Source of the DNA: an uncultured Verrucomicrobia subdivision 3 bacterium
GTDB taxonomy: Bacteria > Verrucomicrobiota > Verrucomicrobiia > Limisphaerales > DASXHY01
DNA length: 6,828 nt
Direction of reading: 5' to 3'
NCBI GenBank assembly: GCA_937890005.1
Contig: CALBZA010000023.1
Span: 1-6,828, forward strand
Under the pieces are notes generated by a model. The model saw only the letters and a program-made list of their open reading frames with translations, was not told the DNA's origin and ran no database searches. Below, one piece after another: positions 1-6,543 of this stretch (its first letter is position 1; every line of letters begins with the position of its first letter). Made by a program: the position numbers and the translations under genes.

Positions 1-79
1 ATTGATTACCAGCCACTTATATCCTCACCCCACCTCGAATAGCGGAAGTCGGGCTGGGATTACGGAGCACCTTTTGTGA
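1..79 (+). CDS. Possible 3' end of an upstream gene (partial, uncertain)
   Basis: Reading frame 2 is open from the window edge and ends in TGA at 77-79. This overlaps the GTG start of the ankyrin gene (76-78) as GTGA, the same kind of stop-start overlap seen at 3553. The visible 25 residues (ending ..RAGITEHLL) match no family I know. Frame 1 is also open from the edge, but only to TAG at 40-42, so the true upstream gene could instead end there, or there may be none. The stretch is too short to judge by composition. The call rests only on the overlap geometry. Confidence 0.25.
   Translation, partial: LITSHLYPHPTSNSGSRAGITEHLL
64..67 (+). promoter_or_regulatory. Ribosome binding site deciding the GTG start of the ankyrin gene
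   Basis: GGAG lies 8 nt upstream of GTG 76. The in-frame ATG codons at 91 and 100 have no comparable purine-rich site at a suitable distance, so GTG 76 is preferred. Confidence 0.5.
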
Positions 80-792
80 CGGATGCAGCCATGTCAAAGA
101 TGCTGGACCAGTTTCGTCGCGATCTTCACGGCAAAGCGGTCAGGAGCATGATCGCCGGAGAATCGCCGGACGGTGCCCGGAAGTTCATCGCCGAGCAACT
201 GCTCAGTTTCGAGAACGAACAGCGATTCACCACCAATCAGCTCATTGAGGCTCGCGTCTGTGCCTTTAGAACCGTCAGTTCGGCAGTCGAGAAGTTTGCC
301 ATGGAAGAGAGCATCAACGCCAGCGGCGCGATAGGTGGCAATGAACAGAACCGGGAGACGATCAAAGCATTTACGGAGTTTCTGATGGAACTTCAATCTG
401 ATCCGGTCGTTCAGGCCGGGGCGCTGATGGTTGCTGCTGAAATGGGTGAAGCGGGAATCGTCAAATGGCTGTTGGCCCAGGGTGCCAAAGCGGATGCCAG
501 AGATGATCGAGGATTCACGCCCCTAATCTGGGCCGCGCTCAAGGGACAACAGAATACCGTTCAGGTTCTTCTCGACGCAGACGCGGACGTAAACGCCCAG
601 GATCACGACGGGTGGACCGCAACGATGTGGGCCGCTTCGCAGGGGCAGGTTGATGCGCTGAAGATGATCCTGTCGAAAATTCGAGATGTGAATGCAGTTA
701 ACAACGATGGGAAGACCGCTCTCGCGATTGCCACAGCGATGAATCAGGCGGCAGTAGTTGTGGTTCTGAAGGAAGCCGGAGCAAAGGAATAG
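76..792 (+). CDS. Ankyrin-repeat protein, probably cytoplasmic
   Basis: This 238-residue protein has about 110 N-terminal residues of charged, mostly helical sequence that I do not recognise. The C-terminal half is made of ankyrin repeats. Repeat 1 (about 115-142) contains VAAEMGEAGIVKWLLAQGA. Repeat 2 (146-175) has GFTPLIWAALKGQ and ADVNAQD. Repeat 3 (179-208) has GWTATMWAASQGQ and DVNAVN. Repeat 4 (212-238) is a C-terminal cap with GKTALAIATAM and LKEAGA. The TPL/TAL turns, the A..G helix pairs and the DVNA loops are diagnostic of the fold. Ankyrin stacks bind other proteins, so a partner-binding role is expected and no catalytic motif is seen. There is no signal peptide or membrane segment. 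The gene starts at GTG 76 with GGAG 8 nt upstream, and its stop lies 12 nt before the next start, so the two are probably co-transcribed. Ankyrin proteins often serve as immunity proteins in polymorphic-toxin loci, but no toxin is visible here. Confidence 0.9.
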   Translation: MTDAAMSKMLDQFRRDLHGKAVRSMIAGESPDGARKFIAEQLLSFENEQRFTTNQLIEARVCAFRTVSSAVEKFAMEESINASGAIGGNEQNRETIKAFTEFLMELQSDPVVQAGALMVAAEMGEAGIVKWLLAQGAKADARDDRGFTPLIWAALKGQQNTVQVLLDADADVNAQDHDGWTATMWAASQGQVDALKMILSKIRDVNAVNNDGKTALAIATAMNQAAVVVVLKEAGAKE

Positions 793-795
793 GAG
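791..795 (+). promoter_or_regulatory. Ribosome binding site for the 179-residue gene
   Basis: AGGAG overlaps the stop codon of the ankyrin gene and sits 9 nt before GTG 805. It supports that GTG as the true start and implies coupled translation of the two genes. Confidence 0.6.
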
Positions 796-804
796 ATCGT
801 AATC

Positions 805-1344
805 GTGGAAGAAACTTCAGAGGATGCGATTGATTGGAAAGAGTTGATGACTCCGGTCGAGTTGAGGGCGCTGATCAGTTTGGGCATCGTCGAGCTGCTG
901 CGGCGGTCATCCGTCGCGTTCCATCCCGGTCCTTGCGTTCGGATGCGACCCAATGACATCGCGAGCTTCAGCGAGTGTCTTGGCCTTTTGGGCAACTGCA
1001 CTGCACTGATTGTCTGCGTTCCTAGCCGACAGAAGGCCGACATTCAGGATGAAGTGCGCAGGTTTGTTGCTGATCCAAGGAACGGCGTAAACATTTTTGC
1101 GTGCGTCGGAGTCGAGGATGACATTATCACCCGAGACGATCTCCTGTTCGTCGCTCCCGGACCTGCGGACAACGGTTGCCAACCGACGAGTCAGTCATGG
1201 GCGCATTTCAGCGTCCTCGGATTCTTCAGCCGAGGACTGAAGCTCGTTCTCCTGCACGTCGGCATGTCTGGACAACAAGCTCAGAAGTGGTTTCTGGAGC
1301 CACACGGGATCAAACCCTCCGTCACTATATTCAATCCCGAATGA
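805..1344 (+). CDS. Hypothetical protein, 179 residues
   Basis: I do not recognise this family. The start is GTG 805 with AGGAG 9 nt upstream, and the stop is TGA 1342-1344. The sequence reads as a soluble alpha/beta protein. An N-terminal helical part (residues 10-35, PVELRALISLGIVELLRR) is followed by hydrophobic strands at 66-72 (TALIVCV), 95-102 (VNIFACVG), 112-118 (DLLFVAP) and 144-152 (GLKLVLLHVG), and charged helices between them. Cysteines at 44, 58, 65, 71, 100 and 125 do not form an obvious metal site. There is no signal peptide and no transmembrane segment of convincing length. It follows the ankyrin gene by 12 nt, so the two are probably translated from one message, and a shared function is plausible but unproven. 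Its stop overlaps an ATG at 1341 (ATGA) that opens a 68-codon frame. Confidence 0.7.
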   Translation: MEETSEDAIDWKELMTPVELRALISLGIVELLRRSSVAFHPGPCVRMRPNDIASFSECLGLLGNCTALIVCVPSRQKADIQDEVRRFVADPRNGVNIFACVGVEDDIITRDDLLFVAPGPADNGCQPTSQSWAHFSVLGFFSRGLKLVLLHVGMSGQQAQKWFLEPHGIKPSVTIFNPE

Positions 1345-1547
1345 TTAACGAGATTCCAAGCATCTTCCCAAGCCCCGCAACCTCCCCACTGGCGGCTGCT
1401 GTCGAGCTTCGATGGCAGCCGCTATTGTTCAACGGCTGGAATCATCGAGAGCAGGGTGGCTTATACCTCCAGAGCCGGACATTTTGTTTGAAAGATTTCC
1501 GAAGAAGTCACGTATTAACCCTTAACCTGACTAGCTACTCAGAATGA
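1341..1547 (+). CDS. Possible small protein of 68 residues (uncertain)
   Basis: The ATG at 1341 overlaps the TGA of the 179-residue gene (ATGA). The frame stays open for 68 codons and ends at TGA 1545-1547, which overlaps the ATG of the next gene (ATGA again). Stop-start overlaps at both ends are what a coupled operon would show. Against it, the predicted protein (starting MINEIPSIFPSPATSP) has no recognisable domain, signal peptide or membrane segment. The same frame is also open upstream inside the 179-residue gene, so the openness may be accidental, and a long hairpin lies within it. It could be a genuine linker peptide gene or ordinary intergenic DNA. I favour intergenic DNA slightly. Confidence 0.3.
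   Translation: MINEIPSIFPSPATSPLAAAVELRWQPLLFNGWNHREQGGLYLQSRTFCLKDFRRSHVLTLNLTSYSE
1390..1424 (+). terminator. Long hairpin, possible weak terminator or attenuator
   Basis: GCGGCTGC (1392-1399) pairs perfectly with GCAGCCGC (1415-1422). The pairing continues inward through two G-U pairs and TCGA/TCGA down to a 3-base loop at 1406-1408, giving a stem of about 16 pairs. The sequence after it is TTGTTCAA, not a run of T, so strong intrinsic termination is doubtful. It sits between the cytoplasmic pair and the secreted block and could separate or tune their expression. Confidence 0.4.
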
Positions 1548-3556
1548 ATCTGCCACCACTCACAGCGGGCATGGCTGCCCTTCTCGCAGCCTGTACTATC
1601 GCCTCAGCTCAGACATCACAGTTGTCTATATCCGAAATCGTTTCCGTTGCCCGCGAGGCTGCGGCAGCGGAACCGGTCGAAGAAAAAGTTGTCCCGATAC
1701 TTTCCCTGTCACCAGACATGCCTGGGACCTACTGGGGTTTACAGCGCGACCTCCCGCCGCTTCCTTTTTTGCCGTTCCCGGAACTTGAAACTATTGAGAT
1801 CGCGCCTGGCATTTACCTGTTCGATGACCGTGCTGTGGATTACGACGCTGTTTACAGATACCGGAGGCTCGCGTTGTCATTGCAGACTCTGGAAGGCGAA
1901 TACGGACTGGATTCCACGGCGATGACGGTCAGCAGCATCCCGTTTCCAGGTGATGGCGAAGGCGACACCAATGAATGGTACCCCGAGATTTCCTATTCAG
2001 CCCCGGTCTATGGCTCCAACGATTTGTGGCTTTCCATAGAAAATGCTCATGGTGGGGTGGGAGTTGTGGATGCGACCTTGCACGGAGTTCAAGCAACGAA
2101 CGTTTACATGCTCGCCGGTTGCACTGACCTGCATTCCGCTGTCTGGGTGCCGCAGAAGGTGTTGCATCCGGCTGCGGATTCCAATGAGGTTGCCACTACA
2201 TTCTCGATTTTGGACCATCCGCAGACCGTCTTTTTTCGCGCCCAGACATGGAACGATACCACTCCGCTCGGAGTCCCTTGGTGGTGGATTTTTCAGCATT
2301 TCGGCCTCTATACGAATTTGCCGTCCGGCTTCACGGAAGAAGACCTTCTTGCCGCTTATCAGAATGGAGGAAATCCGAACTCCGTCTCGTTTTATCTGAC
2401 CACCACCAACGAGTATTCAGCGAGTACTGTGGTGCCGGTGATGATTGAAACGAAATCGGGTTATCCGACTGCGGTAGCGGTGCTGGTGGATGAAACGAAT
2501 CTGGAGCAGGCGAGTTGGAATAGCTTCAGTTCCACCGTTCTGGCTGATCTTGGGCCTATCGAAGGCTGGCACACAATCTACATCGGCGTGCGTGGATCGT
2601 CGGACTATCCGCCGACCTGGGAACAGGTGAGAGTAAAATTCGACACAACACCACCGCAGATTGTTATCACCAGTCCCTCGAATAGTGTGTCTCAACCGAT
2701 GATCCAGGTAAACGGTTTCAGTCCTGAATCGTTGTCTTCTCTGTCATGCGATCTAACCAACGCTGCCGGAGTGTCCAGCAACGAATTGATTTCTGTTCTT
2801 CGACAGGTTTATGACCCTGACCTCAAAGAGCTGACCACGAATATATTTCAAGCATTTGATCTTTTCCTGACAAACGGTTTGAACGTCTTAACCGTTCGTG
2901 CGACTGATTGGGCGGGGAATCTCATGGTTACGAATTTCAGTTTTGTCTTAACGAACGACAGCGTTGCCCCAGTTGTTTTGGTGGGTTATCCGAACGATGG
3001 GATGACCGTTGCGGATGGTTCCGTGACACTCAGTGGACTCTTGGATGACGCTTCCGCCGCCATCACGGCGACTCTCGTCAGCACCAACGCAACCACCAAC
3101 ACCTACACGGGGTTGATCGAACGCGACGGAAAATTCTGGATCGAGAATGTTCTCCTGGCTGGAGGCAGCAATTGGATAACCCTTCGTGCAACGGACGCTT
3201 GGGGCAATTCCTCTACGACGAATTTTGTCGTCGTGAAGATCGACTTTGATTTGAGCATCAACCCACTTTCAGATGAGCAGTTGACCCAGACGGAGACCAG
3301 CGTCAGCGGCACGGTCGGGGACCCGAGTTTCTCTGTATGGGTCAATGGAGTCGAAGCGGTCGTGAACCCTGACGGCAGTTGGTCTGCCGAGAACGTGCCG
3401 GTGACTGAAGGCGGGACGGCGAGCTTCGTCATCAGTGCGTATCCGCCAGAGCAATTGCAGGCCAGTGGAGCCAGCGGAGGGGGTGGGGCGAGTGGTGCGG
3501 CGGCGGCCTCCAGTGCTTCATCTTCAAATTCCGTGAACGCGATACGAATCAGGTGA
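1544..3556 (+). CDS. Secreted multi-domain Ig-like protein (probable N-terminal half of a split gene)
   Basis: This 670-residue exported protein has a hydrophobic signal segment (about residues 5-22) with a possible cleavage site ASA|QT after residue 22. A lipobox-like LAAC ends at Cys17, so it could instead be lipid-anchored. Residues 55-110 hold a Pro/Tyr-rich stretch with GTYWGLQ and YLFDDRAVDYD. Residues 155-235 look like an all-beta domain. Residues 239-280 (VPWWWIFQHFG ... AAYQNGGNP) resemble a degenerate form of the WW-FG spacer motif I know from verrucomicrobial secreted proteins. Three bacterial Ig-like modules follow. The first two (about 366-470 and 471-565) begin after APxV/PPQI-type turns and end in NVLTVRATDWAGN or NWITLRATDAWGN. 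The third (about 568-632) has FSVWVNGVEAVVNPDGSWSA. A Gly/Ala/Ser linker (639-663) leads to the stop. ATG 1544 is the only possible start, because TAG 1532 closes the frame, and no Shine-Dalgarno site precedes it. No enzyme motif is seen, so adhesion or display on the surface is likely. Confidence 0.8.
   Translation: MNLPPLTAGMAALLAACTIASAQTSQLSISEIVSVAREAAAAEPVEEKVVPILSLSPDMPGTYWGLQRDLPPLPFLPFPELETIEIAPGIYLFDDRAVDYDAVYRYRRLALSLQTLEGEYGLDSTAMTVSSIPFPGDGEGDTNEWYPEISYSAPVYGSNDLWLSIENAHGGVGVVDATLHGVQATNVYMLAGCTDLHSAVWVPQKVLHPAADSNEVATTFSILDHPQTVFFRAQTWNDTTPLGVPWWWIFQHFGLYTNLPSGFTEEDLLAAYQNGGNPNSVSFYLTTTNEYSASTVVPVMIETKSGYPTAVAVLVDETNLEQASWNSFSSTVLADLGPIEGWHTIYIGVRGSSDYPPTWEQVRVKFDTTPPQIVITSPSNSVSQPMIQVNGFSPESLSSLSCDLTNAAGVSSNELISVLRQVYDPDLKELTTNIFQAFDLFLTNGLNVLTVRATDWAGNLMVTNFSFVLTNDSVAPVVLVGYPNDGMTVADGSVTLSGLLDDASAAITATLVSTNATTNTYTGLIERDGKFWIENVLLAGGSNWITLRATDAWGNSSTTNFVVVKIDFDLSINPLSDEQLTQTETSVSGTVGDPSFSVWVNGVEAVVNPDGSWSAENVPVTEGGTASFVISAYPPEQLQASGASGGGGASGAAAASSASSSNSVNAIRIR
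3462..3532 (+). other. Low-complexity Gly/Ala/Ser linker with G-runs
   Basis: This encodes the flexible tail ASGASGGGGASGAAAA and the serine run after it. The DNA is unusually rich in G, with GGAGGGGG T GGGG near 3476-3488 followed by repeated GCGGCGG. Flexible linkers of this kind join domains within one chain, which fits the idea that the gene originally continued into the next frame. G-rich homopolymers are also places where sequencing or replication slips. Confidence 0.6.
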
Positions 3557-4959
3557 AGAATTCTCACATTAAGGTGTTGGACTACCACAATGATTTCAGC
3601 TCAGAGCTTTCGCCGCGTAACCAGAGTCCGAGAGGATTGTGGTATAGTGAATCACATCTGAATTGGGCGTTGAATAAACAGGCAACTCGCCATGCGATCC
3701 ACATATACCAGACAAATGTGAGTGGAGGAAACCAAACCATTACCTCAGATACGACGTGGCCAGCGGACGATTATGCGCCAACAAAGGCCGGAACCACAGT
3801 GAACGTTCCCGGAGGAATCACCTATAACGTGCCTGCTCCCGTAATTGGTCAGGAACACTGTGAAGTTAGCGGAAAATTTCCAACTTTCGGTTTTTCGTTA
3901 ACGAACATCTATTCGCGTTCCGCCCAGACTACCATGCAACTATTCACGGGTGGCAAGGCATTGCCCAAACGCGACAATCTGTTCGTCGTTCGAGGTTCCG
4001 CAACCCGAATCCTGACCGAGACAGCCCAACCTCCGTATCCACCCGGAACTGAAACGGAACCGATTCAGGATAAGACAAAAATCACAATGGGGGAACTCGG
4101 TCAGCTTGATGCAACCGGTGTGGTCTGGGCGGTACTTCCGAATGGTGTCACGAAGGATGTGACTCCGAAGGTAAGCGGTGTGGACTTTTACGCTTTTGGC
4201 GCTGATCACACGAAATGCGTCCTCACCAACATCTGTGAGCGGGGAGCGCCCCGGCCTGCGGACAGGACCGATCTTGGAGTTGGCGAATATGTCTCGGTTT
4301 ATTTCACGCCTTCGCCTGCTGGCATTCAAATAGACTGGACGACCACGGCGGGGAGCGTTACTCCGGCATCCGGTAGCGGCACGAGGTTTACCGCGCCTAG
4401 TAATGCCATGAGCGCAACTGTGACAGCCTCAGTGAAAGGTCTCAAATGTCCGGTTACATTCAATGTTGAGAAACCGACCGGTGTCTCGGCTGTAATCACG
4501 TCAACGACGGCAAATGCTATCCCGTCTGGAATCGCAGGCGCGTGGATGCACATGGATGTCACCGTGCAGCCAACGAATGTGTCCTTTTATCGCATCGAAA
4601 TGATCGAGATCGGACAAGCGGCGACGAGCATATCCGGTTACTTTGAAGACCATCCACCTAAACCGCATGATACCGCCGCTGGTGCCAACACGTGGCATCC
4701 GGTTGGGGAGAGCAACTTGATTGGAGATTCAATGGACAATTGCGGTTATTGGGGGACGGGCAATTTACCATCGCCTTACCGTCCCGGAAGTTTTACGTGG
4801 CCCATTCCGGCAAGGTGGAGAATTCCTGGCGGTCCAACGAATAATTTCACCTGGTCGGATCAAGTATTTTCGATTGACGGGAGCGGAACGTTTTCAGTCT
4901 CAAAATTTGGACAGACCGTTACGAGAACCATCAACAACGTGATCACACCGAATCTTTGA
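3553..4959 (+). CDS. Ig-containing protein without signal peptide (probable C-terminal half of a split gene)
   Basis: This 468-residue frame starts with GTG 3553 overlapping the previous stop (GTGA). It has no Shine-Dalgarno site and no signal peptide, although its composition (rich in Thr, Asn, Ser, Gly, Pro) is that of an exported protein. Residues 1-110 start KNSHIKVLDYHNDF and contain LWYSESHLNWALN. Residues 120-230 contain TTMQLFTGGKALPKRDNLFVV and a beta-rich stretch ending DVTPKVSGVDFYAFG. Residues 240-306 form a bacterial Ig-like domain (VGEYVSVYF, DWTTTAGSV, RFTAPSNAMSATVTA, VTFNVEKP). Residues 310-468 form a further beta domain (VSFYRIEMIEIG, FTWPIPARWRI, SIDGSGTFSVSKFG). From memory of verrucomicrobial Rhs-associated secreted proteins, these regions normally follow the upstream Ig modules in one chain. 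As a stand-alone product it would be trapped in the cytoplasm. No catalytic motif is seen. Confidence 0.7.
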   Translation: MKNSHIKVLDYHNDFSSELSPRNQSPRGLWYSESHLNWALNKQATRHAIHIYQTNVSGGNQTITSDTTWPADDYAPTKAGTTVNVPGGITYNVPAPVIGQEHCEVSGKFPTFGFSLTNIYSRSAQTTMQLFTGGKALPKRDNLFVVRGSATRILTETAQPPYPPGTETEPIQDKTKITMGELGQLDATGVVWAVLPNGVTKDVTPKVSGVDFYAFGADHTKCVLTNICERGAPRPADRTDLGVGEYVSVYFTPSPAGIQIDWTTTAGSVTPASGSGTRFTAPSNAMSATVTASVKGLKCPVTFNVEKPTGVSAVITSTTANAIPSGIAGAWMHMDVTVQPTNVSFYRIEMIEIGQAATSISGYFEDHPPKPHDTAAGANTWHPVGESNLIGDSMDNCGYWGTGNLPSPYRPGSFTWPIPARWRIPGGPTNNFTWSDQVFSIDGSGTFSVSKFGQTVTRTINNVITPNL

Positions 4960-4961
4960 TA

Positions 4962-6203
4962 ATGAAAAACATTGCACTAGCTCTTTGCCTTCTCTCTTCG
5001 GTTCCTTGTTTTGGAATGTCGTCTGGGCGGGTGATCGGATGGGGGGTAAATGTTTCGGGCGAAGCAACGGGCGTTCCCGTCGCACAACTTTTGACCAACG
5101 CGGCTGGAGCAACGATGTGCTCAACTGGAGTTGTTCTGGTCGCGGGATCAAACGTACTGGCGGTTTCCACCAGTGAGGGCTTTTCACTGGCACTGAAAGC
5201 CGATCACACCGTGTTCGGCTGGGGCGACAACCAATATGGACAAGCTATCGGAAAGACCACCCCAGAAGCTCTGCGGAATAGCGGCCCTGTTCTGATAGAC
5301 GGTCAGCTTTTGAAGAACGTCACTTGCGTTGCAGCGGGAAATGGTTTCGGTGTCGCTTGCAAAGAAGATGGAACTGTCGTTACCTGGGGCAGGCCACAGC
5401 GTGGTGCGGCCATTTCTTCTGTTCCCGCTCTTGAGCAACAACGAAAAATCGAGACGCCAGTGATTGATCCGGTTACGGGAAACACGGTTGGCACGAACGT
5501 AATGTTGATTCCGAATTCCAGCGACTCAAGGGGTCGTTTGGCGGTGAAACGAACACCGGATGGAGTTGTGAGCTTGAGGGCAGACGAAAACGAGGCCACT
5601 CCTCTAACGAATGTTGTTGCAGTTGCCGCACGAGGCTTTTACACGATTGCATTAAAAGGTGACGGAACGGTTGTGAGTTGGGGAATCGAGCCTTGGGTGC
5701 AAATCCACCTGCCGAGCGGCTTGAGCAATGTAGTGAGCATTGCTTGCGGGGGCGGTGCTGCGGAGCGCGGGATGGCCTTAAAGAAGGATGGGACGGTTGT
5801 CGTTTGGAAATCTGGGAGTCCGCACCTTGAAGACGTTCCTCGGGAGGCAACCAATGTTGTCGAAATAGCAGCGGGACTCGCGCACAGTCTTGCGTTGAGG
5901 CGGGACGGTACTGTTTTTGGGTGGGGCGTTAATGTTGACGGGCAGGCAACGGGCGTTCCGACAATCGCCGCCCCGGACTCGCCTGGGTTCTCAAGTGGGC
6001 AAGTAACCCTCAATGGCGAAGTGTTGCATGATGTGGTTGCTATAGCCGCCCATGATCGCTATAGCCTTGCGCTGAAAAAGGACGGAACCGTTGTGGGGTG
6101 GGGTCGTGGGTGTCCGCCAATCCCCGCAGGTCTGACAAACGTTGCGGCGATTTCGGCGGGGCCGGATTTTTGTTTGGCGGTCCAGTCGTCACAACAGCGA
6201 TAG
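4962..6203 (+). CDS. Secreted RCC1-type beta-propeller protein
   Basis: This 413-residue protein starts at ATG 4962, 2 nt after the previous stop. A TTG at 4956 is in frame but would put the start inside the upstream stop region and add only two residues. Residues 1-18 (MKNIALALCLLSSVPCFG) are a Sec signal peptide with Lys2 and a hydrophobic core. The rest is made of RCC1 repeats of the pattern NVVxIAAGxxHSLALKxDGTVxGWG. Clear units end near residues 88, 143, 241, 282, 321 and 381, and a degenerate one lies at about 193-208 (LAVKRTPDGVVSLR). The C-terminal half-repeat (NVAAISAGPDFCLAV, about 393-407) lacks its DGTVxGWG half. That half appears at the N-terminus as GRVIGWG, residues 22-28, so the ends probably close the propeller. 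RCC1 propellers bind proteins or other ligands. The bacterial secreted forms have no settled role, and no enzyme motif is seen. Co-transcription with the Ig proteins suggests a joint surface or extracellular function. Confidence 0.88.
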   Translation: MKNIALALCLLSSVPCFGMSSGRVIGWGVNVSGEATGVPVAQLLTNAAGATMCSTGVVLVAGSNVLAVSTSEGFSLALKADHTVFGWGDNQYGQAIGKTTPEALRNSGPVLIDGQLLKNVTCVAAGNGFGVACKEDGTVVTWGRPQRGAAISSVPALEQQRKIETPVIDPVTGNTVGTNVMLIPNSSDSRGRLAVKRTPDGVVSLRADENEATPLTNVVAVAARGFYTIALKGDGTVVSWGIEPWVQIHLPSGLSNVVSIACGGGAAERGMALKKDGTVVVWKSGSPHLEDVPREATNVVEIAAGLAHSLALRRDGTVFGWGVNVDGQATGVPTIAAPDSPGFSSGQVTLNGEVLHDVVAIAAHDRYSLALKKDGTVVGWGRGCPPIPAGLTNVAAISAGPDFCLAVQSSQQR

Positions 6204-6543
6204 TTTACTGCTTACATTTGGTCGCTGCTGGAACCGCAGCTCTGAGTATCACACGGGAGACCTTCCATCGAGGATTGATGCTTGCCGGGCGCGTGGAGCC
6301 GCTGAACGGAAATAATCAGAACGTCAGGCGGATGATTTCGGGTATCCGGGTTGCAGGGTTCCAGGTGCAAGATACAACTGTGCCTTTTTGAAAAGCGGTC
6401 GGAGCGCCGGGACGGCTGTGATCTTCGGCCTGATTGCCTGTACTGCCTCCCATATCTGGTTTTTGTCCCCCTCCAGCCAGGGCAGTTCGAGTGGTCGGAG
6501 TGCATCAAGCAACGAGCGGGAAGCTTCAATGTAGTTCGTGATC
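6204..6543. other. Region without an intact gene, downstream of the operon
   Basis: No convincing + strand gene is visible. A small hairpin lies at 6224-6240 (GCTGC/GCAGC), and a bulged one at 6342-6375 is made of GTATC and TTGCA paired with TGCAA and GATAC. Neither has a T-run directly after it; the second is followed by T5 at 6385-6389. The minus strand carries the gene-like remnant described separately. Confidence 0.5.

Noticed and set aside
1488..1518. Promoter-like TTGAAA ... TATTAA before the 670-residue gene
   Set aside because: The spacer is 19 nt and the -10 matches only 4 of 6 positions. With no conserved-signal support, it is too weak to annotate.
3540..3556. Programmed -1 frameshift joining the two Ig genes
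   Set aside because: No slippery heptamer of the X XXY YYZ type is seen before the stop. A lost G or stop-start coupling explains the junction better.
3103..3588. 161-codon minus-strand open frame opposite the Ig modules
   Set aside because: It lies wholly over strong coding sequence on the + strand, is proline and leucine rich in the manner of a shadow frame, and has no domain.
6224..6240. Hairpin after the RCC1 gene as a terminator
   Set aside because: The stem is only five pairs and no T-run follows.
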